The notes: generated by a model not told the origin, from the letters alone. 64,000 bases of DNA from Mucilaginibacter sp. PAMB04168 (GCF_039634365.2 NZ_CP155079.2:806001-870000); one strand, 5' to 3'. Shown: positions 43,751 through 52,993, counted from the first letter of the stretch. Numbers and translations: made by a program.

Positions 43751-45277
43751 TTATACGGATGATGTACTAAAAGATTGTATCTGTAGCTCTTCTTTTTGTT
43801 TAGCCAGGTCTAACCGGTAGGTTACCTCTATTAAAGCTACCTCCAGGTAAAAGAACACGTTTGATGGGTATTGCACCAATGCTTCCTGCGGAAAGTTAGC
43901 AATATTATACGCAAACACAATCAGTGTCATGGCCAGGCAGTAAGTTTTTAGCTCAGGGTCCTGCATCTGGTAGTAGTTGTTAATGCCCCGCTTCAGGATG
44001 GTAAACATCATTAAACAAAACAAGAACAAGCCGATCCAGCCCTCCTCAACTGCCACGCGGATGTAACCACTATCGGGCGGAAAGCTGGCCAGGAACGAAC
44101 CCGGTGCAAACTTTTTACCCCAGTCGCCCGTGGCGCCTAACCCACCGCCCATTGGGTGGGTAAGTATGTAAGGCTGTATGCGTTTTTGGTTTTGCTTACG
44201 CAGGTTATACGAGTCGTCGTTATTAGGCCTGAATGCCGTTTGAAAGCGTTGAATATTAGGGTTACCGGTAGGTATGTTAATAAGTACCAGCAAAAATATA
44301 GCTGCCACGCAAGTAAAAATAAGTACACGCTGGCTGTAATTTAAGATGGCAAATAGCAGCAACGCCGCCGGTAAAAGCACGTTAGCTCCTCGTGTGCCCG
44401 AAAATAACATAGCCGACATAAACAATGCTGAACATATGGCTAGTACCACTTTTTTCCAAAGTTTAAACTTGCCTGCTATAATACAAATGCATAGTATGGT
44501 AGGCATAACCATATTATAAGAGAACGCAACCGGATCAGAAAAAGTAGAGAACTTGCGCCAATGACCGGCAATAAACAGTAGCGAGGCAATAGCCGGATCA
44601 GAATGCAGATAGGCGTCTTCGGCTGCCGAGAAGCCAATATACTCCTGTTTATAAGCATACAAAGCGCCTATTAAGCTCATTAACAGCCAGAGCTTTAACA
44701 GCAGGCGTACATAGTTAACCGAGCGTATGCTGTATAAATGAACAAAATAGCCCAGCAGTACAATAGCTACAGTACGTATGGTATATACCCAGGCCAGGCG
44801 CGATTCGGCGAAAGGATTACCAAACTCCAGTATGTTATAGCCCAGCCATATTAATAGTACCGTAGTAATAGGGCTTTTAAAATAAACCCAGTTGTGATTA
44901 TCTTCTTTTACGCGGATAATTAAGCCCAGTAACAGCAAAGCCTGAATACCATCCATCAAAGTGCCTACCGGCCCCGGCACCCCTATGCGTATGAGTACGA
45001 ACAGGAAGTAAGCCATAATAAGCTGCAGAATAATACCGAATTTGGGAAAGTTGACGATGGCATGCAGCAAAGGCAGTACACCAAAGGCTATAAGCAATAG
45101 AATGCCAAAGGGCAGCCCCATTTTGGCGGTACCCAAGGCTATGATAGCCGCAGCTGCCAGTAATATAACGATACCTGTAGGGTTATTAAGCTTTTGTACC
45201 AGGAACAGCTTAGCCAGCCGCTGCCTGATACTGCCGCCCGTTTTGCTGCCTTTTATGGTTGCCTGAAAATCCGTCAC
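43751..45277 (-). CDS. O-antigen ligase/Wzy-like polymerase
   Basis: The 508-residue protein has about 12 transmembrane helices and a large periplasmic loop (about residues 330-410) with NPNIQRFQTAFRPNNDDSYN, RIQPYILTHPMGGGLGATGD and a ligase-type PDSGYIRVAVEEGWIGL. This Wzy_C/O-antigen ligase signature indicates joining of lipid-linked repeat units in the periplasm. The start is GTG (MTDFQATIKG), placed directly after the TAG of a 49-residue membrane protein, so the two are coupled. It sits between chain-length and glycosyltransferase genes. Confidence 0.88.
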   Translation of the reverse strand: MTDFQATIKGSKTGGSIRQRLAKLFLVQKLNNPTGIVILLAAAAIIALGTAKMGLPFGILLLIAFGVLPLLHAIVNFPKFGIILQLIMAYFLFVLIRIGVPGPVGTLMDGIQALLLLGLIIRVKEDNHNWVYFKSPITTVLLIWLGYNILEFGNPFAESRLAWVYTIRTVAIVLLGYFVHLYSIRSVNYVRLLLKLWLLMSLIGALYAYKQEYIGFSAAEDAYLHSDPAIASLLFIAGHWRKFSTFSDPVAFSYNMVMPTILCICIIAGKFKLWKKVVLAICSALFMSAMLFSGTRGANVLLPAALLLFAILNYSQRVLIFTCVAAIFLLVLINIPTGNPNIQRFQTAFRPNNDDSYNLRKQNQKRIQPYILTHPMGGGLGATGDWGKKFAPGSFLASFPPDSGYIRVAVEEGWIGLFLFCLMMFTILKRGINNYYQMQDPELKTYCLAMTLIVFAYNIANFPQEALVQYPSNVFFYLEVALIEVTYRLDLAKQKEELQIQSFSTSSV

Positions 45278-45427
45278 CTACAAAAACAAAATTTTGATAA
45301 AGAAAAAAAAGGTACTCAAAAAAGCCACCGCTAAAGCTACAATACGGGTTATCTGGTCAATCTTGCCCTGAAGGGCCGGATCAACTTTATTATCTCTTAG
45401 CGCTTTATCGGTTGGATTTATCCTCAT
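45278..45427 (-). CDS. 49-residue membrane protein between GT2 and the polymerase
   Basis: The product starts MRINPTDKALRDNKVDPALQ and ends with a hydrophobic helix AVAFLSTFFFFIKILFL. It starts four bases after the preceding glycosyltransferase gene's stop and its own TAG abuts the GTG of the polymerase gene. This spacing supports translation. The family is not recognised; it could be a small partner of the polymerase or of the processive transferase. Confidence 0.7.
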   Translation of the reverse strand: MRINPTDKALRDNKVDPALQGKIDQITRIVALAVAFLSTFFFFIKILFL

Positions 45428-45430
45428 GGC

Positions 45431-46603
45431 TTAGATATTATCTGTTGTGCTCTGACTACCGCGGGTAGCAACAGAGTATTGGTTTGCCTTACGGGCCTTT
45501 AACAATGAGAGTATCTGAAAATAAATAAATTTAGGGATATTAATCAGCGATTGCCATACGCGCTTATCCGTATCAGATTTAGCCAGAGCAGTGTAAAAGC
45601 CCAATACAAATAGCAAAAAGCCCAACATCCACACAGCTACAGCTGCCCAACTAATAAAAATGTTGATGAACATGCAAAACAAAGCCAGTATCAAAAATAT
45701 AAATAGCGGTGGCCTCAACAGTATCAACCCAAATATGAACTGATTTAAACTAAAGTTTTTAACCGACTTTAACAGTAACGTAAAGCCGTAACCAAAGTAT
45801 TTAAACCAAGTGTTTATCCAGCGGGCGCGCTGCTTAACTAACTGGTCCGAGTGGGTGGTCTTTTCATCCCAAACAATGGCTTTTCCGGTAAATGCAATGC
45901 GCTTGTTTCGGCTTAGTATGGCGGCCTGCAGTACCTTGTCAAATCCGGCACCGCTTACATCGCGATTTTCAAGGCTTTCGCGGTAAAGCTGTGTGGTAAA
46001 TGCCATGCCCGATCCGGCCAGTGTAGCCGATGAACCTACCTGAAACAAAATCTTACCATCATAAAAATGATAATATATATCGCGGGCTGCATCCAGGCAG
46101 GCGTAGGTAGTGTCGAGGTTTTTGGCCTCTCGTACACCCTGTACCGCCTCAAAGCCCTGGTTAAACATTTTGTTCAGTTCGTTTAAATATTCGGGCTCTA
46201 CCAGGTTGTCGCTATCAATAATGGTTAACCTGTCGTGTTGGCGTTTAAAGCGGTTAATGGCATAGAAGTGGGAGCGAACGTTGCCCGCCAGTGTTTCTTC
46301 GGGGCGCAGTATAACTACACGCTCATCTTCAAAATGAAGTGTGCTGATATCGCACTTATCGGCCACAACATAAATTAAATAATTGCTGTAATTAAGTTTT
46401 AGTAAAGAAGCCACCACGTCGGGTATGGCAGTTACCCACTCATAAGCGGTTACAATAATGGCGTAGTCTGCCTCGGCAGGGGATGAGAGCAACACCTGAG
46501 GCTTTCTTTTAAGGCTATAGAAAAGGTACAGTACTATTGGCAACACCAAGTTATACCCAATCAGTACCTGAAATATTATCCATAACGTATTTATTACGGC
46601 CAT
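45431..46603 (-). CDS. Processive-type membrane family 2 glycosyltransferase
   Basis: The 390-residue enzyme has an N-terminal helix (about 5-27), a cytoplasmic GT-A domain with YAIIVTAYEWVTAIPDVV, the DxD-like TIIDSDNLVEPEY, a base region GAGFDKVLQAAIL and the QxxRW motif KQRARWINTWFKYF, then four C-terminal helices. The QxxRW motif is typical of processive polymer synthases such as hyaluronan- or cellulose-type enzymes, but single-transfer members exist. It is in the operon with Wzc-like and polymerase genes, so it acts on the same polysaccharide. Confidence 0.9.
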   Translation of the reverse strand: MAVINTLWIIFQVLIGYNLVLPIVLYLFYSLKRKPQVLLSSPAEADYAIIVTAYEWVTAIPDVVASLLKLNYSNYLIYVVADKCDISTLHFEDERVVILRPEETLAGNVRSHFYAINRFKRQHDRLTIIDSDNLVEPEYLNELNKMFNQGFEAVQGVREAKNLDTTYACLDAARDIYYHFYDGKILFQVGSSATLAGSGMAFTTQLYRESLENRDVSGAGFDKVLQAAILSRNKRIAFTGKAIVWDEKTTHSDQLVKQRARWINTWFKYFGYGFTLLLKSVKNFSLNQFIFGLILLRPPLFIFLILALFCMFINIFISWAAVAVWMLGFLLFVLGFYTALAKSDTDKRVWQSLINIPKFIYFQILSLLKARKANQYSVATRGSQSTTDNI

Positions 46604-46628
46604 GTAAGTAGTTTTAACGAGTTAAATG

Positions 46629-48797
46629 TTAGGCTTGCTGTTCGGCAGGTACCTGTCCTTTATCTACTTCATTTAACACCCAGCCTATAAATTGGTTAGG
46701 CAGGCTTTGTAAATAGTTTATGTGCAGTTTTTTATGCTCCTTTAAAGTTTGACCGGCTTTTAAAATGGTAACTACTTTATCGGCCACGCTAATCCACTCT
46801 TTTGATTTGTTGAGCGTGTTTAGTGCCGAAGCTTCGATGATGATAATATCGAAATTTGATTTTAATAAAGATAGCTTTTCTCCAATTATAGCGGAAGAAG
46901 CAATTTGTAACAGCGAAATATCATTGCCTTTGTTGCCCAAGGTACTAATTTTTGAGGTAGATGCCAATTCATTAATGGGCAAATTGCCAGTTAGGTAGTC
47001 TTCTATAAACGTTTTGGCTTTCACGGCTGCTGTAATATCAGGTCGGGTAAAGTCGCCGTCAATCAACAATACTCTTTTGTTTACCAGCGCATAGGCATAA
47101 GCAAGGTTTAGGGCTAAAAAGGTTTTACCCTCATCTTGCGCAATGCTGTTCACCAGCAACACCTTATTGCCTTTCAGTTCATTATCAATCTCAAAACGAA
47201 TTGATTGCAACAGGTTTTTAAACCTCCGGTGTTCATCATTACTCTGAGTATCGTTCCATATCTGGCGCAGGTCGAACGTAGATCCGCTAAGTTTGTGCAG
47301 GTAACCCAGTACAGGTGTTTTGGTGATGTTGGCCAGTTCGCGCGGATTTTTTACGGAGTTATCCAGGTAAAACAACACAAACAATATCAGCACACAAAAC
47401 AGCACACTGATAACCCCACTAATAATAACCAGCAGCATTTTTTTTGATGGCTGTGCTGCACCCGGCATGGCGGTTTCAATTTGCCTTAAATTGACCGAAA
47501 AGTTAGACTCTAAACTGGTTTGATTGTATTTTTCGAGTACGTCCATGTACTCATCACGTGCAATTTGTATGGCGCTTTCGTCAGACTGTACTACTGCTTC
47601 ATGCGGTACCAGTCGGGTAAGGCGGTTGTTTAACCTTATCAGTTCGCGCTCAATTGAACCAGCGCTGCTTTTGGCCAGATCATACTGGATTTGCATGGTT
47701 AGCTTTTGCGCAATGAGGCTTTGCTTGTTTACCATAGGGTTAACAATGTACTTGTCTGACGCCCGGCTGATCTGGCTGCTCATTAACCTGGTTAGCGAGT
47801 CAATACGTTCTTGGTATTCGGGTTTAAAACCACTTTGTACATACTCATTGTTAACGGTCTCCAGTTGGGTACGTGTCCTCATCAACTGCTGGTTAATGCG
47901 CACCATTGAGCTTTCCAGGTAACGGCGATCGGCAGGGTCAAACTGGTTATCAATCTCATTGATAGCCGCTTTGTAGGCAATCGCATCTTTTTCAGACTGC
48001 TCACGCCGGGTCTCAAAATCAGATATTTGTCCGTACAAAGATTTGGCCTGCTCGCTCAGGTTCAATACCCGATTCTTAATTTTATAATCTTTTAAGCGGT
48101 CTAACCTCCGTTGTAAAGTATCTCCTTTAGCCTGAAGTAGATCACTGTAAAAGTTTACGGCTTTGCGCTGATTTTCCTTTACCAGCAACGTATAGTAAGC
48201 AATAAACTCCTGGCATAAATTATTAACCACCAGTGCCGACATGTTGGGATCTTCTGACTCAAATTGTACAAACAAAAAATCACTGTTGCCATCGCGGTAA
48301 ACGGTTAGTTTGTTAAGTAACGACTGGTCGTCATACCGCATGGAGGCCATCAGATCATGCAACCCGCGCTGGTCGGGGTCAAATAGCGATAGCGGCTGCC
48401 GCAGGTTATAAAATTTTTTGTAAACAGCTATGGCATGTGCTTTTGCCGATGCATTGAGTGTTAGAAATAACTTGCTGGGTTTACGAAAAGGCGTTGACGA
48501 AGACAATTCATGAATCATGAGCTGGTAACCCACCTGATCCAGCATCTTTTTGGAGCGTATCATGGCTATCAGGTTGCTGAACTCCTGGCTCACCTGCTGG
48601 TCTTGCAGCACAGCGGCCGCTGTGTTAATGCTTTTTTGTGTCTGGTCTACAATACCGGTAGCAATTTGTCCGCTGGATAAATAGGTATCGGGCTGGTTAC
48701 GAACCAAAAAGTAGGTAATGATTACCGTTACTAACGGTACTAAAACCAGTGTAAGTTTATGACGGAGTAATACCTTTAGGAAACTACTTAAATCCAT
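46629..48797 (-). CDS. Wzc-like polysaccharide chain-length protein with ATPase domain
   Basis: The 722-residue protein has a Wzz domain with helices near residues 14-32 and 460-482, a long periplasmic coiled-coil region between them, and a C-terminal CpsD/BY-kinase-type domain. The P-loop region is VNSIAQDEGKTFLALNLAY (Lys558), differing from the usual GEGKS/T, followed by Walker A' VLLIDGDFTRPD. The usual Tyr-rich C-terminal tail is missing: the chain ends NEVDKGQVPAEQQA. It may be an ATP-binding scaffold rather than an autophosphorylating kinase. It overlaps the short TolC-like gene by one base-level junction (TAATG). Confidence 0.88.
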   Translation of the reverse strand: MDLSSFLKVLLRHKLTLVLVPLVTVIITYFLVRNQPDTYLSSGQIATGIVDQTQKSINTAAAVLQDQQVSQEFSNLIAMIRSKKMLDQVGYQLMIHELSSSTPFRKPSKLFLTLNASAKAHAIAVYKKFYNLRQPLSLFDPDQRGLHDLMASMRYDDQSLLNKLTVYRDGNSDFLFVQFESEDPNMSALVVNNLCQEFIAYYTLLVKENQRKAVNFYSDLLQAKGDTLQRRLDRLKDYKIKNRVLNLSEQAKSLYGQISDFETRREQSEKDAIAYKAAINEIDNQFDPADRRYLESSMVRINQQLMRTRTQLETVNNEYVQSGFKPEYQERIDSLTRLMSSQISRASDKYIVNPMVNKQSLIAQKLTMQIQYDLAKSSAGSIERELIRLNNRLTRLVPHEAVVQSDESAIQIARDEYMDVLEKYNQTSLESNFSVNLRQIETAMPGAAQPSKKMLLVIISGVISVLFCVLILFVLFYLDNSVKNPRELANITKTPVLGYLHKLSGSTFDLRQIWNDTQSNDEHRRFKNLLQSIRFEIDNELKGNKVLLVNSIAQDEGKTFLALNLAYAYALVNKRVLLIDGDFTRPDITAAVKAKTFIEDYLTGNLPINELASTSKISTLGNKGNDISLLQIASSAIIGEKLSLLKSNFDIIIIEASALNTLNKSKEWISVADKVVTILKAGQTLKEHKKLHINYLQSLPNQFIGWVLNEVDKGQVPAEQQA

Positions 48798-49537
48798 TAT
48801 TTAATATTTTCTAATTTTTCGCCCAGCAGTTCCTCAAGGTCGGCCTTTGCCATAAACAGATCAGCTTCAGCAGTAATTTTGCTTTGATTTTGTTGCGTAA
48901 GCGCAAGGCGGGCTTTGTTGTAAGTATCAAGTGTTTCTTCGCCTTTCTCAAATTTGTATTTAACGTCCTTCATTACATTCTCGGCATCAATAGATGCCTG
49001 CGACTGCAGCTTCAATGCAGCCACCCGTTGTATATATTGATAGTAGCGTTTTTTTACCTGGGTACTTAAGGTTATCAGGTATTCTTGTATGTCGTTATTG
49101 GCAATGGCCAATTCCTGCTTGGCTTGCTTAACCGCATAGGGCTTTTGCAGATAGGAGCCTAAGTTAAAAAACAAGCCAAATTGCGTACCCTTAAATAAGC
49201 TGGTTTGGTTGTTGGTATTTGCTGTGCCCGTTGTGCCGCCAGTGGTAGTTGTAGGCGCCAATGTATTTAAATTGAAGGTAGTATTGGGCTGATAAACGTA
49301 TGAAAATGTTAATGCATCGAGGTAGGAGAGCTTGGAACGGCTCACATTCGTTTGTGCAACGGTTATACGGTTATCTAATGATTTTAAGTGCGGATAGTTG
49401 GCTTTGGCGGTGTTAATCAGCTTTTCAAGGTAGGGTTCTGATATTTCATTTACCAACGAATTTTGGGCCATTAAGCTAACCGGAGCGGCAAAAGAAGTAA
49501 AAGCTAAAATAATAACAAGGGTAAGTAATCTGTTCAT
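48797..49537 (-). CDS. Half-length TolC-family outer-membrane protein
   Basis: The 246-residue product has a signal peptide (MNRLLTLVIILAFTSFAAPV to SLMAQ) and one outer-membrane-efflux repeat: helix KLINTAKANYPHLKSLDNRI, a barrel strand region LTFSYVYQP, GTQFGLFFNLGSYLQKPY and a second helix with QYIQRVAALKLQSQA. Full TolC proteins have two such repeats (about 450 residues), so this is half. Being first of the Wzc/Wzy operon it may form the export channel in place of Wza. ATG 49537 starts the signal peptide. Confidence 0.8.
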   Translation of the reverse strand: MNRLLTLVIILAFTSFAAPVSLMAQNSLVNEISEPYLEKLINTAKANYPHLKSLDNRITVAQTNVSRSKLSYLDALTFSYVYQPNTTFNLNTLAPTTTTGGTTGTANTNNQTSLFKGTQFGLFFNLGSYLQKPYAVKQAKQELAIANNDIQEYLITLSTQVKKRYYQYIQRVAALKLQSQASIDAENVMKDVKYKFEKGEETLDTYNKARLALTQQNQSKITAEADLFMAKADLEELLGEKLENIK

Positions 49538-49683
49538 CAAATTCTTGTGTGCTGGCAAGGTATTATGGTTAGCCTTAAAATGGGTTAAAGTACTTAAAAT
49601 ACCTTTATACGTCAATATAGTTAAGTCGGTTTATTTTAATCAAAAATAATTTAAAAGGTGCTTAAAGTGAGGTTGTTAAAGTT

Positions 49684-50769
49684 TTAAAACGCATTGAGCT
49701 TTTCAATTACAGCATTAATTTGATCCTCAGTATGGCAGTAGGAGCAGGGCAGGCTTAGTGTAGTTGCATGTATCTCGTCCGCTATAATAAAGTTCTGTTC
49801 CGGCATTAACGGCTGCAATGCTTTTTGCCTATGCGGCGGTACCGGATAATGTATTTCGGTACCAATGCCTTGCTGTAACAAAAAGGCCTTCAGCTTATCG
49901 CGCTGCGGATGCCTTATGTTGAAAATGTGGTAAACATCCTTATAACCTTCCTCAACAACCGGCAAAATGTAGTCACTTTTTAGCTGGTTAAGGTATAGTC
50001 CGGCAAGCTTGCGTTTATGTGCGTTAATATCATCAAGCGCCTGTAACTTAACGCTTAGGAAAGCTGCCTGCAATTCATCCAGCCTTGAATTAGTGCCTAT
50101 TCGTTCGTTGTAATATTTCTTATCAGATCCGTAATTGCGCAGCTGTTTTATAATGCCGCCCAGGTTTTCATCGTTTGTAGTAACCGCGCCGGCGTCGCCC
50201 AAAGCGCCCAGGTTTTTGGTAGGATAAAAGCTGAATGCTCCAAACTCGCCAAAAGTGCCTGCTTTTTTGCCTTTATAAGTGGCACCGTGTGCCTGTGCAC
50301 AATCTTCTATCAATATGAGTTGGTGCTTGTTTTTGATAGCCATAATGGCGTCCATATCACAACATTTTCCGTACAGGTGTACTACCATTATAGCCCGGGT
50401 ACGTGGCGTAATAGCTTGCTCAATTAATAGCGGGTTAATGTTATAAGTGTGGATGTTTGGCTCAACCAAAACCGGTGTAAGGTTATTGTTCAGTATAGCG
50501 AGGATAGTAGCTATATAAGTATTTGACGGCACTATGACCTCGCTGCCTGGCTCGAAATTGTAAGCTTTAAGCGCCAGGGTAAGTGCATCCAGCCCATTAG
50601 CCAGGCCCACACAATAAGAGGATGTATTCCATTCTGCAAACTGCTGTTCAAAATTGCTTACCGATTTGCCTAAGATGTACCAGCCCGAGTTTAAAAATTC
50701 ATTAAACTGTTGCTTAAAACGCGCTGTAAAAGGTTTGTTCAGTTCCAGCAGGTTTTCATACGCTATCAT
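49684..50769 (-). CDS. PLP-dependent sugar aminotransferase, FdtB/QdtB-like
   Basis: The 361-residue DegT/DnrJ/EryC1/StrS-family enzyme has [36 protein letters not shown] (Asp156, contacts PLP) and [18 protein letters not shown] with Schiff-base Lys185. It overlaps the cupin ketoisomerase gene by four bases. That gene pair is the FdtA-FdtB arrangement that makes dTDP-3-amino-3,6-dideoxyhexose. It supplies an amino sugar for the polysaccharide. The acetylase (FdtC) is not adjacent; the hexapeptide enzyme at 33145 is the only candidate in the window. Confidence 0.92.
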   Translation of the reverse strand: MIAYENLLELNKPFTARFKQQFNEFLNSGWYILGKSVSNFEQQFAEWNTSSYCVGLANGLDALTLALKAYNFEPGSEVIVPSNTYIATILAILNNNLTPVLVEPNIHTYNINPLLIEQAITPRTRAIMVVHLYGKCCDMDAIMAIKNKHQLILIEDCAQAHGATYKGKKAGTFGEFGAFSFYPTKNLGALGDAGAVTTNDENLGGIIKQLRNYGSDKKYYNERIGTNSRLDELQAAFLSVKLQALDDINAHKRKLAGLYLNQLKSDYILPVVEEGYKDVYHIFNIRHPQRDKLKAFLLQQGIGTEIHYPVPPHRQKALQPLMPEQNFIIADEIHATTLSLPCSYCHTEDQINAVIEKLNAF

Positions 50770-51140
50770 GCCGTTTCAGGATAAGGGTCGAAAATGTAGT
50801 CGCTTGCATCAAACGAGGTGGAGGCCAGTACCAGCAGTATAGCATCGGGGCTAAAATTAGTCATAATGTGCCAGTCCTGTGTTTCCAGAATCAGGCACTT
50901 TCTAGGTGCGTCCAGTTCAATATGCTCCAACGTTTTGCCATCATGGTTTATAATGGTGCAGCTGCCCTGTATGCAAATAGCAGCCTGTACGGTTTTATGA
51001 TGCCTGTGACCACCGCGGGCAGAGTTATCTACCCCGTATATATAAAATAACCTTTTTATGGGAAACGGAATGGCTTCATCCAGCACGGTAAGGTTGCCGC
51101 GCTCATCGCTAAAAGTAGGGATATTAATCAGGTAAGCCAT
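50766..51140 (-). CDS. dTDP-4-keto-6-deoxyglucose 3,4-ketoisomerase, FdtA/QdtA-like cupin
   Basis: The 124-residue cupin has [19 protein letters not shown], the active-site [10 protein letters not shown] (His45-His48) and [13 protein letters not shown], the WxcM-like signature. FdtA and QdtA differ in product stereochemistry and cannot be told apart here by eye. It feeds the aminotransferase downstream. Both ends overlap neighbours (17 bases with the upstream branching glycosyltransferase, four with the aminotransferase), so all three are one transcription unit. Confidence 0.92.
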   Translation of the reverse strand: MAYLINIPTFSDERGNLTVLDEAIPFPIKRLFYIYGVDNSARGGHRHHKTVQAAICIQGSCTIINHDGKTLEHIELDAPRKCLILETQDWHIMTNFSPDAILLVLASTSFDASDYIFDPYPETA

Positions 51141-52002
51141 AGGTGCTGGTAGATGGTGTTAATTTAATGTGCTTGTCAAATGCATCTAAAAGTTCGCTGC
51201 TTTTCTCTGCGTTCACTTTGCGCGCAAATAAATCACCGGTTTGGGTCGCTTTTAAAAAATCGCCCATATCCAGCACCTTGGGATGCGCCCCTCCGGCCGA
51301 CCAGTCAATGTACCGGTAGTCGTTATTGACGAGTTCGTCTTTGTACGGCGAATTCATTAAAATAGTTTGGAAAACAAATTCGTCACTTCCCCAGGTAAAG
51401 AGGAAAAAACGCTCCAATTGGGGATTGGATTCCACAAAATTCACCACATGCATAGCCCGTTTCGGGTTTAGCATCCAAAACATAGCCTTGCCATAAGGGT
51501 CTAAGTTTTGCGGCATTTTACGTTTAGGTGTAAAAAGGTTAACCAGCCACTCAATACGGTGCCGGCCTTTAAAAGTAAAGTTGGTGAAATGGTATTTGGT
51601 GATGCGCGGCTGTGCCTCAATCCACTCCCGGTCTATACTTTGGTACTCAATAAACTGTTTGCCTTTGTTTTGCTCAAAAAAACTGAGCATGTCCTCCGCA
51701 GATTTAAGTGGATAGTCTTGCCCGCTCATAAAGTTAATATACTCATATTGAGTACCAGAGGCCACTATTTCTCTAATACACTTAAAGGTTGCCTTAATAG
51801 TATTGTAGCCAGCCCACCGCACGTCCTCGCGGTCTTTTATAAAATAAACATTAGGGTATTGCTGCAAATACAAATACGGCTCAATACTGTACTTTTTATC
51901 TACATGTATATAAAAATCAAACTGCGGATGAGTGATCGCTTTGATGAGCCTCTCTGTTAACTGTGGGTTGGTATAGGTAAGTATTAAATGCGCTATTTTC
52001 AT
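51124..52002 (-). CDS. Core-2/I-branching-type glycosyltransferase, second copy
   Basis: The 292-residue protein has the same layout as the one at 38513: MKIAHLILTYTNPQLTERLI, FYIHVDKKYSIEPY, YINFMSGQDYPLKSAEDML, WGSDEFVFQTILMNSPY and YIDWSAGGAHPKVLDM. It is the first gene of the three-gene unit with the amino-sugar pair. By context it may transfer the amino sugar or a GlcNAc branch. There are no membrane helices. Confidence 0.9.
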   Translation of the reverse strand: MKIAHLILTYTNPQLTERLIKAITHPQFDFYIHVDKKYSIEPYLYLQQYPNVYFIKDREDVRWAGYNTIKATFKCIREIVASGTQYEYINFMSGQDYPLKSAEDMLSFFEQNKGKQFIEYQSIDREWIEAQPRITKYHFTNFTFKGRHRIEWLVNLFTPKRKMPQNLDPYGKAMFWMLNPKRAMHVVNFVESNPQLERFFLFTWGSDEFVFQTILMNSPYKDELVNNDYRYIDWSAGGAHPKVLDMGDFLKATQTGDLFARKVNAEKSSELLDAFDKHIKLTPSTSTYGLPD

Positions 52003-52209
52003 GAATGCGGTTTCGGCTACAAGTTAAAGCAACGGTCAAATATGGGTGTTTTAAGACAATACCGTGCCATATTTAATAGTCTGCAGATTAATGCCGGTTG
52101 CTTAATAGGCAATGTGTGTGGATATATACGTAAGGAGGCGCATTTAGGTATGCTTAATTTTATTTGTTTCGCTAAATTGTTACATTCGCTACGGTTACAA
52201 ATACGCTGA

Positions 52210-52914
52210 ATGAAAAAACGTCCGCCGCATATTGCTGTTGCTATTGATTGTATTGTTTTTGGTTTCGACGGAGCAGATTTAAAACTGTTGCTGATTCAAC
52301 GAGGCTTTAACCCCGAAATGCACAAATGGAGCCTCATGGGTGGCTATGTAGAAGAAGATGAAAGTGCAGACGATGCATCCAGCCGTATTTTGCATAAACT
52401 TACCGGTTTGCAGGGCGTTTATTTGGAACAGTTGCACACCTTTGGCGCAGTAAACCGCGATACGAACGAGCGGACCATTAGTATCACTTACTTTGCATTG
52501 ATTGACATTGCCCGGTATGAAAAGCAATTAAGTCCGGATTATCATGCTGAATGGTTCCCGATAAAAAATGTGCCGAAGCTGATTTTTGACCATGATGAAA
52601 TGGTGAACCTGGCCAAAAAACGTTTGCAATATAAAGCCGCTCTGCATCCCATCGTATTTGAGCTGCTGCCCGAGAAATTTACCCTGCCGCAGATACAGGC
52701 CATGTACGATGCCATTTACGAGGTGAATTTTGACAAACGTAATTTTAGCCGCAAGCTACTTTCAACCGGCTTGCTCATTAAGCTAAATGAAAAAGATAAG
52801 CTGAACTCAAAAAAAGGAGCTTTTTATTACACGCTGGATAAAGCACGATACAAGGAAAATCTATATAAAATTTTTAGCCTCATTATTACACCCGATCACC
52901 TTCAATTTTTCTGA
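52210..52914 (+). CDS. araR: AraR-type Nudix transcriptional regulator of arabinose genes
   Basis: The 234-residue protein has an N-terminal Nudix fold (residues about 8-140) with GGYVEEDESADDASSRILHK in place of the catalytic box. The REUxEE residues are missing, so hydrolysis is unlikely. A C-terminal winged-helix region (about 150-234) with ALHPIVFELLPEKFTLPQ and RKLLSTGLLIK follows. This is the NrtR-like architecture; in Bacteroides a regulator of this type, AraR, controls arabinose genes and responds to L-arabinose. Its position directly before araB-araD-araA makes the same role here likely. ATG 52210 begins MKKRPPHIAVAID. Confidence 0.85.
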   Translation: MKKRPPHIAVAIDCIVFGFDGADLKLLLIQRGFNPEMHKWSLMGGYVEEDESADDASSRILHKLTGLQGVYLEQLHTFGAVNRDTNERTISITYFALIDIARYEKQLSPDYHAEWFPIKNVPKLIFDHDEMVNLAKKRLQYKAALHPIVFELLPEKFTLPQIQAMYDAIYEVNFDKRNFSRKLLSTGLLIKLNEKDKLNSKKGAFYYTLDKARYKENLYKIFSLIITPDHLQFF

Positions 52915-52920
52915 TAAAAT

Positions 52921-52961
52921 TTTTTTGCAGTGATAGTTTAGAACCCTACTTTTACGTTCTA
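52921..52961 (+). promoter_or_regulatory. Candidate araBDA promoter with AraR operator
   Basis: TTTTTTG (52921-52927) and TACTTTTA (52947-52954) fit the Bacteroidota -33 and -7 elements (TTTG and TAnnTTTG) at the right spacing, with one mismatch. The -7 element lies between the arms TAGAAC (52939-52944) and GTTCTA (52956-52961), which extend imperfectly (AGTT and TTAACT). The araB ATG is 33 bases further on. Confidence 0.5.
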
Positions 52962-52993
52962 TTAACTGTCAAAATAACAATTAATAGCTAACC

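Noticed and set aside
47524-47922. Plus-strand 132-residue frame
   Set aside because: It is antisense to the Wzc-like coiled-coil region, with Ser/Leu/Arg shadow composition.
46629-48797. Standard BY-type tyrosine kinase
   Set aside because: The P-loop is atypical and the C-terminal tyrosine cluster is missing, so a kinase activity is not claimed.
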